Assembly: GCA_028286285.1 (NCBI GenBank)
Contig: JAQBRV010000002.1
Location: 221,457-285,456, forward strand
Length of the DNA: 64,000 nt
Source of the DNA: Candidatus Saccharimonadota bacterium
GTDB lineage: Bacteria > Patescibacteriota > Saccharimonadia > Saccharimonadales > Saccharimonadaceae
Direction: 5' to 3'
Positions 33,417 to 42,965 of the stretch are shown in pieces (positions within the stretch are counted from its first letter, which is position 1; the number at the start of each line of letters is the position of its first letter). Both the position numbers and the translations under genes were made by a program. The notes below the pieces were generated by a model. It ran no database searches. It had not been told where the DNA came from and worked only from the letters and a program-made list of their open reading frames with translations.

Positions 33417-34616
33417 CTATGTATACATATACTTACGAGTAAGTGGGAGCTTGTTAGAAATGCCTTTTACAAGAATAAATTGCGAGAGGTCAATGCCACC
33501 AGCGCGAAAGTTTGCAGCACAGCTTGCAAGGTACATTTCCCAGGTAAGGTAGAAGAAGTCGCCGCGTTGCTTGCGGATGGTTTTCTCATGCAGGACATAG
33601 CGATGATGCCATTCATCGAGAGTCATAGCGTAATGAATGCGCAAGCTCTCGTAGTCAATAGGCGTCAGGTCGTATTTAGGTAGCAAGTTGTTAATTTCAC
33701 GGATGGCAGGGATATAGCCTCCGGGAAAAATGTATTTATCAATCCAGGCGTCTCCACCACCGTGAAAATCGCGAGTACTGATAGTATGCAGGACACTGAC
33801 ACCACCCTCATGCAACAAATCGGATACAACCTCAAAGTATTTAGGAGCGTCTACTTTGCCGACATGCTCAAACATACCGACGCTCACAATACGGTCAAAT
33901 TTTAGATTGCGCGCCGGCAAATCTTGATAGTTAGCGAGCTCGAACTTGATCAAGTGGTCAACTTTGGCCTTTTTGGCGGCAATCGTACTGTGTGCGAGCT
34001 GCTCACTACTGAGTGTAATGCCAAGACCCATAACACCGTATTTTTGAGCGGCCGCAATCAGTAATGTCCCCCACCCCGAACCAATATCAAGCAGAGACAT
34101 GCCCTTTTTCAAATTTAGTTTGTGGAGAATATGCTCGACCTTCTGAGCCTGGGCTTGTTCGAGTGTGTCGGTGGATTTTTTGAAGTATGCGCAGCTATAC
34201 GTCATACTCTTGTCGAGCCATAATTTATAAAAATCATTGCCGATGTCATAGTGGGCACTGATATTTTTGCGTTGGACCGCCTTGGTACTCGCCCTGCCTA
34301 GATGATAGATGATCGGGTTGCGAAACCACGCAGCCAGACGTTGCTTATTGGCGTCTAACATATAGACGAGTTCGTCGAAGCCTCCATTTTCAAAAGTAAT
34401 TTCACTTGAAGCATATTTTTCACCAAAACCAACAGATGGATTTTTAACGACAGCCCGCAAGGCGCTCGCAGTATGGAATCGGACGTGGAGCTTGTCAGCC
34501 TGAGCCGGATCACCATAGATCACGGTTGTATTATCGGGGTAAGTAAGCGTCGCACCACCAGCTTTGATCGAGTTAAATATTTTGTGAAAAACGTTTTTCG
34601 AAATCGGTGCTGCCAT
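33417..34616 (-). CDS. cfa: Cyclopropane-fatty-acyl-phospholipid synthase family methyltransferase
   Basis: 399 residues from MAAPISKNVFHKIF at 34614-34616; TATACT seven bases before fixes this start. The N-terminal domain is followed by the SAM-binding core SLLDIGSGWGTLLIAAAQKYG, YSCAYFKKSTDTLEQAQ, and IVSVGMFEHVG, all typical of Cfa. These enzymes add a methylene group from SAM to unsaturated acyl chains of membrane lipids. Saccharibacteria generally lack full fatty acid synthesis, so the substrate might be lipids taken from a host (inference). Confidence 0.9.
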   Translation of the reverse strand: MAAPISKNVFHKIFNSIKAGGATLTYPDNTTVIYGDPAQADKLHVRFHTASALRAVVKNPSVGFGEKYASSEITFENGGFDELVYMLDANKQRLAAWFRNPIIYHLGRASTKAVQRKNISAHYDIGNDFYKLWLDKSMTYSCAYFKKSTDTLEQAQAQKVEHILHKLNLKKGMSLLDIGSGWGTLLIAAAQKYGVMGLGITLSSEQLAHSTIAAKKAKVDHLIKFELANYQDLPARNLKFDRIVSVGMFEHVGKVDAPKYFEVVSDLLHEGGVSVLHTISTRDFHGGGDAWIDKYIFPGGYIPAIREINNLLPKYDLTPIDYESLRIHYAMTLDEWHHRYVLHEKTIRKQRGDFFYLTWEMYLASCAANFRAGGIDLSQFILVKGISNKLPLTRKYMYT

Positions 34617-34623
34617 ACAAAAA

Positions 34624-34629
34624 AGTATA
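34624..34629 (-). promoter_or_regulatory. -10 of cfa, leaderless
   Basis: TATACT with seven bases (TTTTTGT) to the ATG; no ribosome site. Confidence 0.6.
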
Positions 34630-34649
34630 CCATATACAATTTTTGCCCA

Positions 34650-34683
34650 TTCAAAAGCCCCCATCTTTCAGGGGGCTTTTGAA
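34650..34683. terminator. Terminator of rpoBC
   Basis: TTCAAAAGCCCCC and GGGGGCTTTTGAA form a perfect 13-bp stem with an 8-base loop, 13 bases after the rpoC stop. Confidence 0.92.
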
Positions 34684-34696
34684 TCCGTTGATGGGA

Positions 34697-37600
34697 TTAA
34701 AGCTCGGCAATGTGCTCGAGTTCTTCTTCCATCACTTCTGGCACGTAGGTTTCAACACCAGTACCGACAGGGATCTTGCGACCAATGATCACGTTCTCTT
34801 TCAGACCGTGAAGGTGGTCGGCACGACCATTTGTCGCTGCGTTGATCAAGACGCGAGTTGTATCCTGGAAGGATGCAGCAGATAGCCAGCTATCGCTCCA
34901 GATCGAGACCTTAGTGATACCGAGCAGAAGTTGAGTATATTGGATCAACTCCTTCTTCTCAGTTACCAGCTTGGCGTTAGCATCAACCACAGCTGCTTTC
35001 GAGACGATGTCGCCCGTTACGAAGCTGCTGTCGCCCGGATCTTCAACCTGGACACGCGAGAACATCTGTCGAACGATGATCTCAAGGTGCTTGTCAGCCA
35101 CATCTTGACCCTGTGCTGCGTAGATACGCAGGACTTCGTTGATGATGTAGCGCTGCGTGGCCTCTGTGCCGCGAAGGCGCATCAGGTCGTGCAGGTTGAG
35201 TGAACCGATTGTCAGGCGATCACCAGCTGTGACAATGTCACCAGCTTTGACGACAACCTGAGTAGTGCCAGGTACTTCGTAGCGTACTGGTGAACCAGCG
35301 TTGGCCGCTAGTACCAGGGTGTCTTCGGCGACTTCCACAACACCGTCGAATGGTGCAACCAGTGGTTTCGCTTCACCTTCGGCTGTTGCGAGGACGTCAC
35401 CAACTTTTACGTTGCTGCCAGCTTTGACTGCAAGCGTACGACCTTCGAGCGCGATGCGCTCTACATGACCGGCTTCAGGGGTCACCTGGACAACATATTT
35501 CTTGCCATCTTCCCAAACATCAACCAGACCAGTGACTTCCGTCATGTGTGCCTGACCTTTTGGTGTTCGAGCTTCGAAGAGCTCTTCAACACGAGGCAGA
35601 CCCTGGGTGATGTCACCACCAGCGACACCACCAGCGTGGAAGGTACGAAGCGTCAGCTGTGTACCTGGCTCACCGACTGACTGGGCTGCGATTACACCAA
35701 CTGGCTGATCTTTAGCGACCAGACGTCCAGTTGCCATGTCGATACCGTAGCTCTTCTGTGGAATACCCTTCAGGCTCTTCGTAGAGAGGACTGATTGGAT
35801 CTTCACTTCAGAGATATCGCTATCGGCTTCGATAGCATCGGCAACTTCACGAGTAATGAGCTCGTCTTTGCCGATGTGACCGGTGATCTCCTCGGCAGTA
35901 AAGCGACCGTTCAGGCGGTTACTGAAGTCAATCATAGTCATTTCTGTCTCAGCACGGTAAATCGCAAAGCCTTCATCGTCACCAACTTCATCCGCAACCG
36001 TAAACACGTCTTGCGATACATCGACGAGACGACGGGTTAGGTATCCTGAGTCGGCGGTCTTGAGAGCGGTGTCGATCAGACCCTTACGTGCACCACGAGT
36101 GGCCACGAATTGCTCTAGTGAACTAAGTCCATCTTTGTAGCTACTGCGGATTGGTAGCTCAATCTCACGGTTAGCTGCATCCACCATGATTCCTACCATG
36201 GCACTCGCAAGCTTAACGTTACTAATATCACCACGGGCTCCAGAGTTGACCATGACGCTAATACTAGTGTCCATCGTCTTGAGCTCATTTTGCAGGAACT
36301 GAGTAACTTTACTGTCGACTGCACGCCATGAGGCGACGGTCAGACTGTAACGTTCTTCTTCAGTGATCAGACCCTGGTCAAATTGATCAGAGATCAGCGC
36401 TGTCTTAGCATCACCTTCAGCCACGAACTCTGATACTTCATCGAAGTGCAGGTAGTCGTCTTTGCCGGTTGATACTGCGGCAACGGTCGCAAAGCGGAAC
36501 GCTAGACCCTTCATGCGGTCAGCAGTTGAGGCTGTTTCTTCAGCACCATACTGGGTAAAGACTTTCGCAAGTACTTTCTTCAGTTGCTTCTTGTTCTGAA
36601 CACTGTTGTCGTACGGGAAGTCTTCTGGTAGGATCTCGTTGAAGAAGACACGTCCGAGCGTCGTATTACGGATTTCACCCTTAGCGTAGAGACGAATTGG
36701 TGTCTGAAGTTGCAAGTGTTTGTTGTCGTAGGCAAGTTCAGCTTCGTAAACAGAGCTGTAGCCTTTAACATCTTTAGTCTGCACACTTGGTTTTTCGTAG
36801 GTTAGGTAGTAATTACCAAGCACCACGTCTTGTCCGATGTTAAGCACTGGCGCACCATCAGCCGGCTTCAGCAAGTTGTTGGTGGCGCTCATCAGCTCAC
36901 GCGCTTCACGCTGCGCTTCATCTGAAAGTGGCAAGTGAACAGCCATTTGGTCACCATCGTAGTCGGCGTTAAATCCGTTGGCGACGAGGGGGTGCAATTG
37001 GATTGCCTTGCCATCAACCAGTTTTGGCTGGAAGGCTTGGATACTCAGGCGGTGAAGTGACGGTGCACGGTTTAGGAGCACGTACTTACCTTCAATCACG
37101 GCGTCGAGTGCGTCCCACACAACCGTGTCACCTGCTTCGATCAAACGAGTGGCTGAACGGATGTTGTGAGCGTGTTCTTCGCGGAGTAACCAGCTAATTA
37201 CAAAGGGCTTAAAGAGTTCGAGTGCCATCTGCTTTGGCAGACCACATTCGCTAATCTTTAGCTTTGGACCAACCACAATGACGGAACGTCCAGAGTAGTC
37301 AACACGCTTACCGAGCAAGTTCTGACGGAATCGACCTTGCTTACCCTTGAGCATATCGCTAATCGATTTCAGACGTCGGCGTCCACCGGTCGCGTTAACA
37401 GCACGGCCACCACGGGCAGCACTGTTGTCGATCAGGGCGTCAACGGCTTCTTGCAGCATACGCATTTCGTTACGACGAATTACTTCTGGCGCATTAAGGT
37501 CGATCAGTTTCTTCAGTCGGTTATTACGGTTGATGACACGACGGTAGAGGTCGTTCAAATCAGATGTCGCAAAACGGCCACCGGTCAACTGAACCATCGG

Positions 37601-38518
37601 GCGAAGATCTGGTGGAATCACAGGAAGGACGGTGAGCGTCAGGCTACTTGGTTTAATCCCAGCAGCTTGCATGCCTTCAAGTACCTTCAGGCGCTTGAGA
37701 AGCTTTTTCTCGCGCTGACCTTTGGCTCCCGCGACTTCGGCACCGAGTTCAGCAATCAGAATTGGTAGATCGATTTGGTCGAGCAGAGCCTTCAGAGCTA
37801 CGCCACCCATACCGACTTCAGCCAGCTCTTCGTATTCCTCTGGGAGGTTACGGAAATCGGTTTCACCGATCAGTGCACCCTTTACCAGGCTATCAAGCTG
37901 AGCTTTTTTCATAGTATATGATTCATTCAAATCTTCAACTTCGCGTGATTGGGCTTCGGCCAGTGCTTTCACATCAGCGTTTTCGGCTTCGGCTTCCTTC
38001 TCGTAGCGCATTTTAATCGCCATACGGCCAGCTTCAGTCTCAGCTTCAATATCAGCTAAGTATTGATCGCGCTTCTCTTCTTGTACGCTCAAGATGACGT
38101 AGGTCGCAAAATATGCAATACGTTCGAGGTTACGCACAGTAATCCCGAGTAGCAAGCTCATAGCACTTGGCGTGCCACGCATAAACCAGATGTGCGCCAC
38201 AGGTGCGGCTAGAGTAATGTGACCCATGCGCTCACGTCGAACGATACTTTTGGTAACGAGCTCACCGTTCTTGTCAATGGCTGCTTCACGCGAGCGAACA
38301 CCTTTGAGTTTGTTGTCGTGCGGGTTGATATCTTTGACTGGGCCAAAGATTCGCTCACAAAACAGACCATCTCGTTCTGGTTTTTGGGTTCGGTAATTAA
38401 TGGTTTCTGGTTTCGTTACCTCGCCGTGACTCCATTTCATAATGTCCTCAGGGCTGGCAACTGCCAGGCGAACTGCATCGAAATCAGCAATTCCGTTGTT
38501 TGCTATGACTCGTGACAT
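34697..38518 (-). CDS. rpoC: RNA polymerase beta-prime subunit without zinc sites
   Basis: 1273 residues. The catalytic loop [15 protein letters not shown] (three Asp binding Mg), the [25 protein letters not shown] start and the trigger-loop region [21 protein letters not shown] are intact. Both zinc sites are gone. In the N-terminal zipper region the four Cys positions are Pro66, Asp68, Ile81 and Asn84, with no length change. In the second site three Cys positions are Thr913, Pro920 and Ser923 ([17 protein letters not shown]) and the remote fourth is Val (ADEVGDDEG). It starts one base after the rpoB stop. Confidence 0.98.
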   Translation of the reverse strand: MSRVIANNGIADFDAVRLAVASPEDIMKWSHGEVTKPETINYRTQKPERDGLFCERIFGPVKDINPHDNKLKGVRSREAAIDKNGELVTKSIVRRERMGHITLAAPVAHIWFMRGTPSAMSLLLGITVRNLERIAYFATYVILSVQEEKRDQYLADIEAETEAGRMAIKMRYEKEAEAENADVKALAEAQSREVEDLNESYTMKKAQLDSLVKGALIGETDFRNLPEEYEELAEVGMGGVALKALLDQIDLPILIAELGAEVAGAKGQREKKLLKRLKVLEGMQAAGIKPSSLTLTVLPVIPPDLRPMVQLTGGRFATSDLNDLYRRVINRNNRLKKLIDLNAPEVIRRNEMRMLQEAVDALIDNSAARGGRAVNATGGRRRLKSISDMLKGKQGRFRQNLLGKRVDYSGRSVIVVGPKLKISECGLPKQMALELFKPFVISWLLREEHAHNIRSATRLIEAGDTVVWDALDAVIEGKYVLLNRAPSLHRLSIQAFQPKLVDGKAIQLHPLVANGFNADYDGDQMAVHLPLSDEAQREARELMSATNNLLKPADGAPVLNIGQDVVLGNYYLTYEKPSVQTKDVKGYSSVYEAELAYDNKHLQLQTPIRLYAKGEIRNTTLGRVFFNEILPEDFPYDNSVQNKKQLKKVLAKVFTQYGAEETASTADRMKGLAFRFATVAAVSTGKDDYLHFDEVSEFVAEGDAKTALISDQFDQGLITEEERYSLTVASWRAVDSKVTQFLQNELKTMDTSISVMVNSGARGDISNVKLASAMVGIMVDAANREIELPIRSSYKDGLSSLEQFVATRGARKGLIDTALKTADSGYLTRRLVDVSQDVFTVADEVGDDEGFAIYRAETEMTMIDFSNRLNGRFTAEEITGHIGKDELITREVADAIEADSDISEVKIQSVLSTKSLKGIPQKSYGIDMATGRLVAKDQPVGVIAAQSVGEPGTQLTLRTFHAGGVAGGDITQGLPRVEELFEARTPKGQAHMTEVTGLVDVWEDGKKYVVQVTPEAGHVERIALEGRTLAVKAGSNVKVGDVLATAEGEAKPLVAPFDGVVEVAEDTLVLAANAGSPVRYEVPGTTQVVVKAGDIVTAGDRLTIGSLNLHDLMRLRGTEATQRYIINEVLRIYAAQGQDVADKHLEIIVRQMFSRVQVEDPGDSSFVTGDIVSKAAVVDANAKLVTEKKELIQYTQLLLGITKVSIWSDSWLSAASFQDTTRVLINAATNGRADHLHGLKENVIIGRKIPVGTGVETYVPEVMEEELEHIAEL

Positions 38519-38519
38519 A

Positions 38520-41500
38520 TTACGCCTCCTCCTTAATTTCTTCTATCTCGTCGATATCCTGGATAGTCATATCTTCAAGATCATCGAGTTCTTCATCAAC
38601 TTCATCAAGTACTGCCTGCTCGTCATCGGTATCATCACGGATCATTGGTACCGATTTGTCCTCGGGACCAGCTTCGGCAATAACTTCCTCGGCGTCGATA
38701 ATCGCGTCTTCTGACTCATCGAGCAAGTCGACACGCAGACCAAGACCCTGGAGCTCTTTAACAAGCACGTTAAAGCTTTCTGGTAGCTTTGGACCGACGA
38801 TCGCTTCGTTCTTAATGATCGATTCGTAAGCTTTAGCGCGTCCGTAAACGTCGTCAGACTTGATCGTCAGCATTTCCTGAAGCGTGGTGGCAGCACCATA
38901 CGCTTCAAGCGCCCACACTTCCATCTCACCAAATCGTTGTCCACCATTTTGCGCCTTACCACCAAGTGGTTGCTGCGTCACCATGGTGTACGGTCCGGTT
39001 GAACGGGCGTGAATCTTGTCGCTCACCATGTGGTGAAGCTTGATCATGTGCATCACACCGACAGTGGTTCGTTCTTCAAACGCGTCACCGGTTCGGCCAT
39101 CGAAGAGCTGCATCTTGCCATCGCGGGCGAAACCAGCTTTTTCGAGTTCATCAGAGATAACGTCGTTTGGCACACCATTAAATGGTGGCGTCGCGACCTT
39201 GTAACCAAGTGCACGAGCTGCCATACCAAGGTGGGTTTCAAACAGCTGTCCAATGTTCATACGAGACGGCACACCGAGTGGGTTCAAAACCACGTCAACA
39301 GGTGTTCCATCTTCCATGAATGGCATATCTTCAACGGGAAGAATGCGAGCAACAACACCCTTGTTACCGTGGCGTCCTGCCAGCTTGTCTCCGACTGAGA
39401 TCTTTCGTAGCTGTGCCACGAAAACCTGGATTTGCATGATAACGCCAGACTTTAATTCGTGACCATTGTCGCGGCTGAAAACCTTCACGCCAACAACTTT
39501 ACCACCACCAGCATTGTTCATGCGCAGTGAAGTATCGCGGACGTCTTTGGCTTTTTCACCAAAGATAGCACGTAAGAGTCGCTCTTCGGAGCTAAGCTCT
39601 TGCTCACCCTTAGGTGTAATCTTACCAACCAATACGTCACCGGCTCGGACTTCAGATCCAACCTGGATAATACCCGCTTCGTCGAGGTTACGGAGTGATT
39701 CTTCTGATACGTTCGGAATGTCACGGGTTACAATCTCGTCACCAAGCTTGGTTTCACGGACTTCAATCGTATAATCTTTGATGTTGATGCTCGTCAGAGA
39801 ATCTTCCTGAACCAGGCGGTCAGACAGAACGATCGCGTCGTCCATGTTGTAGCCACCCCATGGCATAAAGGCTACAGTTAAGTCACGTCCGAGGGCTAAT
39901 TCACCATCTGCGACTGAGGCACCTTCGATCAAGATGTCGCCAGCTTTGACCTTTTGGCCACGCTCAACACGTACTTTTTGGTTGATCGAACGATCGTCGT
40001 TACTCTTTGCAAAGTGAACCAGGTCGTAAATTTTGACACCAGTCTTGTATTTCACATGGATTTGGTCGGCGTCAGCACGCACGACTTCGCCGTCAGCTTC
40101 AGCAGTAATCAGCTGGCTGGTGTTACGGGCAACTTCGGCTTCAATACCGGTTCCAACCGTTGGTGATTCAGGATCAAGCAATGGTACGGCTTGCTTCTGC
40201 ATAGCTGCACCAGTCAGCGAACGGTCAACACGGTTCTTTTCAATAAATGGAATCAAGGCCGCTGGTGAACCAAGAATTTGTTTGTGCGCAGCGTCCACAT
40301 AGGTGACTTCGCTGGCATCAACTTGTTCTGGTAGCAGACCATTTCGAGCACTGACGCGCTCAGCGATGAAGCTCCCGTCTTTATTGAGCTTAGCGCTGGC
40401 ATCGGCGATAACTTCGACAACTTCTTGTGAAGCGTCGAGGTACACGACTTCATCAGTCACTTTACCGTTCTTCACACGCAGATAAGGAGTCTCGACAAAG
40501 CCGTACTCATTAATACGAGCATAGCTGGCGAGGTTGAGCACCAGTCCAATGTTGGCACCTTCCGGTGTCTCAACTGAACAAATACGACCATAGTGAGTCG
40601 GGTGCGCATCACGCACGTCAAAACCAGCACGCTCACGGGAGAGACCACCGGGTCCCATCGAGCTCAGGCGTCGTTTGTGTGAGAGCTCCGCGAGAGGGTT
40701 AGTCTCGTCCATTAGCTGTGAAAGTTGTGAACTTGCAAAAAATTCACGAACTGCGGCAACAACTGGGCGAGCATTAATGAGCTGGCCTGGTGTCACTGTT
40801 TCGATATCACTCATGCTCATGCGATCCATGGCGTTTCGTTGCATACGTAGCATACCAACGCGGAATTGGCGGGCAACAAGTTCACCGACCAGTTTGACGC
40901 GACGGTTACTGAGGGCATCGATGTCATCAGGAAGATCCTGAGAGTTGTTCAGACGAATGATCTCTTTAATGATAGCGACAAGGTCACTCATCTGGAAGAC
41001 ACGGTTCTCTGAAGTGTTTGGCACGTCAAGACCAAGGCGTTGGTTAAGCTTGTAACGACCGACGCGGCTGTAGTCAAAGCGTTTGAAGTCGAAGAACATG
41101 CGCTCAATCATGCTACGGGCGTTATCAACAGTGGCAAGATCACCCGGTCGTAGGCGGCGATAGACTTCGATCAAGGCTTCGTTGGCGCCACGAGCTTGAT
41201 CTTTTTCGAGTGTGGCTTCGATGTATTTCATTTCACCGGTATCAACATCTTCAAACATTTTTTTGATTTCAGATGTTTTATTGTGTCCGAGAGCACGGAG
41301 CAGTGTCGTTACCGGCAGCTTGCGACGACGGTCAATTTTGACATACATTGCACCGTTATTCGCGGTTTCGAATTCAAGCCACGCACCGCGGCCAGGAATT
41401 AATTTCGCACCGTAGTAGTTACGGCCAAGGTTGCTGTCGGCAGTAAAGAATACACCAGCGCTTCGGATTAGCTGAGAAACGACGACGCGCTCAGTACCGT

Positions 41501-41879
41501 TGATTACGAAGGTTCCGCGATCAGTCATCCATGGGTAGTCACCAAGGTAGATTTTCTGCTCTTTGACTTCACCGGTGACTTTGTTGGTCAGTTCGACATT
41601 GGCGTGCAGTGGCGCGTCAAATGTCACGTTGTCTTCTTTGGCTGCATGCTCAGTTGTTTTAGGATCCTCAAATGCATAATCCTTAAAACGCAGTTCCAGT
41701 TTTTGACCGGTGTAATCCTCGATTGGATTAAGTTCTGCAAATATTTCGCTCAGACCAGTCTCGACGAATTCTCGCCAGCTGTCTTTTTGATGAGCAATAA
41801 GATTTGGTAGCGGCAGTGCGGTGTCATCTTTGGTAAAGAAAACACGCTTCGCCGCGTTAGTCGCCTTGGTTTTTGCCAC
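38520..41879 (-). CDS. rpoB: RNA polymerase beta subunit
   Basis: 1119 residues from a GTG at 41877-41879 (MAKTKATNAAKRVFF); GAGGAG lies at a good distance upstream of it. An ATG 18 bases earlier is the alternative (1125 residues). SSQLSQLMDETNPLAELSHKRRLS is the rifampicin region with Gln, Asp, His, Arg and Ser contacts kept, and GRHGNKGVVARILPVEDMPF and the C-terminal GGKAQNGGQRFGEMEVWALEAYGA are diagnostic. An acidic tail ends the protein. It has its own promoter and is not preceded by rplJL. Confidence 0.97.
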   Translation of the reverse strand: MAKTKATNAAKRVFFTKDDTALPLPNLIAHQKDSWREFVETGLSEIFAELNPIEDYTGQKLELRFKDYAFEDPKTTEHAAKEDNVTFDAPLHANVELTNKVTGEVKEQKIYLGDYPWMTDRGTFVINGTERVVVSQLIRSAGVFFTADSNLGRNYYGAKLIPGRGAWLEFETANNGAMYVKIDRRRKLPVTTLLRALGHNKTSEIKKMFEDVDTGEMKYIEATLEKDQARGANEALIEVYRRLRPGDLATVDNARSMIERMFFDFKRFDYSRVGRYKLNQRLGLDVPNTSENRVFQMSDLVAIIKEIIRLNNSQDLPDDIDALSNRRVKLVGELVARQFRVGMLRMQRNAMDRMSMSDIETVTPGQLINARPVVAAVREFFASSQLSQLMDETNPLAELSHKRRLSSMGPGGLSRERAGFDVRDAHPTHYGRICSVETPEGANIGLVLNLASYARINEYGFVETPYLRVKNGKVTDEVVYLDASQEVVEVIADASAKLNKDGSFIAERVSARNGLLPEQVDASEVTYVDAAHKQILGSPAALIPFIEKNRVDRSLTGAAMQKQAVPLLDPESPTVGTGIEAEVARNTSQLITAEADGEVVRADADQIHVKYKTGVKIYDLVHFAKSNDDRSINQKVRVERGQKVKAGDILIEGASVADGELALGRDLTVAFMPWGGYNMDDAIVLSDRLVQEDSLTSINIKDYTIEVRETKLGDEIVTRDIPNVSEESLRNLDEAGIIQVGSEVRAGDVLVGKITPKGEQELSSEERLLRAIFGEKAKDVRDTSLRMNNAGGGKVVGVKVFSRDNGHELKSGVIMQIQVFVAQLRKISVGDKLAGRHGNKGVVARILPVEDMPFMEDGTPVDVVLNPLGVPSRMNIGQLFETHLGMAARALGYKVATPPFNGVPNDVISDELEKAGFARDGKMQLFDGRTGDAFEERTTVGVMHMIKLHHMVSDKIHARSTGPYTMVTQQPLGGKAQNGGQRFGEMEVWALEAYGAATTLQEMLTIKSDDVYGRAKAYESIIKNEAIVGPKLPESFNVLVKELQGLGLRVDLLDESEDAIIDAEEVIAEAGPEDKSVPMIRDDTDDEQAVLDEVDEELDDLEDMTIQDIDEIEEIKEEA

Positions 41880-42014
41880 GCGTAACGCTCCTCGCATATT
41901 AATTGTTGGGTTGGGTAATCGGCGCCGAAGATTCCCTTACCTGTGGTCGTCCCATTTGTTGCCACACAAACGTTAGGACATAGATAACCACAGCTACACT
42001 ACTTCTTAGTAGCT

Positions 42015-42043
42015 ATTGTGCAGCCTAGAGGGCAAATAGTCAA
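42015..42043 (-). promoter_or_regulatory. Promoter of rpoBC
   Basis: TTGACT, 17-base spacer, CACAAT on the minus strand. It gives a leader of about 130 bases with a small hairpin CTACT-AAGA-AGTAG at its start. Confidence 0.6.
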
Positions 42044-42071
42044 GAGGCTTCGTCGATTTTATAGAGTATTT

Positions 42072-42668
42072 TTAGACTTTTGTAATCACTTCGTCGATCA
42101 GCCCGTATTTGACTGATTCTTCGGCGCTCATCCAGAAATCACGATCGGCATCTTTTTCAATTTTTGAGAGTTTCTGGCCGGTATTCTTAGCGAGGATCTT
42201 GTTGAGCTGCTGTTTGAGGAAGATACCTTCACGGAGCGTAATCTCCTGGTCACTAATCTTGCCCTGAGTACCACTACTTGGCTGGTGGATCATGATACGG
42301 CTGCTTGGCAGCGCAAAGCGTTTACCCTTGGTGCCGCTGGAAAGCAAAAATGCACCCATGCTAGCCTGGAGACCGATACCAATCGTCTGGACGTCGGGTG
42401 AGATAAATTGGATGGTGTCATAGATCGCTAGGCCATCGTAGACGCTGCCGCCGGGGCTGTTGATGTATAGTTTGATATCTTTTTTTGAATCTTCGTACGC
42501 CAGGTGGAGGAGCTGCGCCACCACGATATTGGCGGTATGTTCATTGACATCCTCGCCAAGGAAGATAATGCGCTCAGTTAAAAGGCGCGAGTAAATATCG
42601 TAGGCACGTTCACCATCATGCGACTTAGTGATAACCGTTGGAACTAGGTAGTTTGAAGGTTTTGTCAT
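42072..42668 (-). CDS. clpP: ATP-dependent Clp protease proteolytic subunit
   Basis: 198 residues. Ser103 in [14 protein letters not shown] and His128 in [10 protein letters not shown] are the catalytic pair; Asp is in the C-terminal [10 protein letters not shown] region. ClpP forms a tetradecamer that degrades proteins unfolded by ClpX/ClpC. It lies near tig, as in many bacteria, but clpX does not follow. TATACT ends six bases before the ATG. Confidence 0.97.
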   Translation of the reverse strand: MTKPSNYLVPTVITKSHDGERAYDIYSRLLTERIIFLGEDVNEHTANIVVAQLLHLAYEDSKKDIKLYINSPGGSVYDGLAIYDTIQFISPDVQTIGIGLQASMGAFLLSSGTKGKRFALPSSRIMIHQPSSGTQGKISDQEITLREGIFLKQQLNKILAKNTGQKLSKIEKDADRDFWMSAEESVKYGLIDEVITKV

Positions 42669-42674
42669 GTATCT

Positions 42675-42680
42675 AGTATA
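42675..42680 (-). promoter_or_regulatory. Extended -10 of clpP, leaderless
   Basis: TGC-TATACT with six bases (AGATAC) to the ATG. Confidence 0.65.
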
Positions 42681-42683
42681 GCA

Positions 42684-42716
42684 AAACTAGCACTCGTGTA
42701 AAGCGAGTGCTAGTTT
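42684..42716 (-). terminator. Terminator of the structured transcript upstream of clpP
   Basis: A perfect 13-bp stem (AAACTAGCACTCG with its complement) and 7-base loop, followed by TTTTG on the minus strand. The T run is short. Confidence 0.75.
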
Positions 42717-42788
42717 CAATAATATCGAGGTACTACACTCCCGGCCTGGAAATGTAGTACTCATGAATGTGCCCGTGAGGCACCATTT

Positions 42789-42902
42789 CTAGTGATCCTT
42801 TCGCCGCGAGTTCAATATGCGGAAGATTTCTTGTACAAGGTATCGCTCGAAGTAAGCGATGCCCAGAAAGGCGAACACTTTCGCAACCTTCTTTACCTTC
42901 AT
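42789..42902 (-). CDS. Possible 37-aa basic peptide
   Basis: ATG at 42900-42902 with GAGAGGAG five to seven bases upstream, TAG at 42789-42791. The peptide starts MKVKKVAKVFAFLGIAYFER, is basic at both ends and could form an amphipathic or membrane-inserting helix. The start lies only about 28 bases into the predicted transcript. It matches no family I know. The ribosome site is ideal; the alternative is that the transcript is noncoding. Confidence 0.45.
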   Translation of the reverse strand: MKVKKVAKVFAFLGIAYFERYLVQEIFRILNSRRKDH

Positions 42903-42936
42903 CCTTACTCCTCTCGACAGGCCGGGAGTAGGGCTG

Positions 42937-42965
42937 ATTGTACTATTTTTTCGTGTTTAACGCAA
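42937..42965 (-). promoter_or_regulatory. Promoter of the structured transcript, overlapping the end of tig
   Basis: TTGCGT, 17-base spacer, TACAAT on the minus strand; the -35 lies in the last codons of tig. Confidence 0.6.

Larger units (their letters stand above)
42684..42930 (-). ncRNA. Candidate structured short transcript with 5'-3' closing helix
   Basis: A promoter (42937-42965) predicts a start at about 42930. The first bases, ACTCCCGGCCTG (42929-42918), are the exact complement of CAGGCCGGGAGT near the 3' end (42748-42737). Inner hairpins include GCGAA-AGTG-TTCGC, ATCGCT-7 nt-AGCGAT and GTGCC-TCACG-GGCAC. The 3' arm also lies in the loop of a GTACTACA/TGTAGTAC hairpin, so two states are possible. 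A terminator follows. It does not match RNase P, tmRNA or SRP RNA by eye. A 37-codon frame lies inside. Confidence 0.45.

Noticed and set aside
37003..37768. Antisense frames of 64-143 codons in rpoC
   Set aside because: They are shadows of the rpoC codon pattern; none has a promoter, ribosome site or family motif.
40600..40760. Rifampicin resistance changes in RpoB
   Set aside because: The main contact residues Gln, Asp, His, Arg and Ser are all kept; only conservative changes (Phe to Leu, Leu to Met) are seen.
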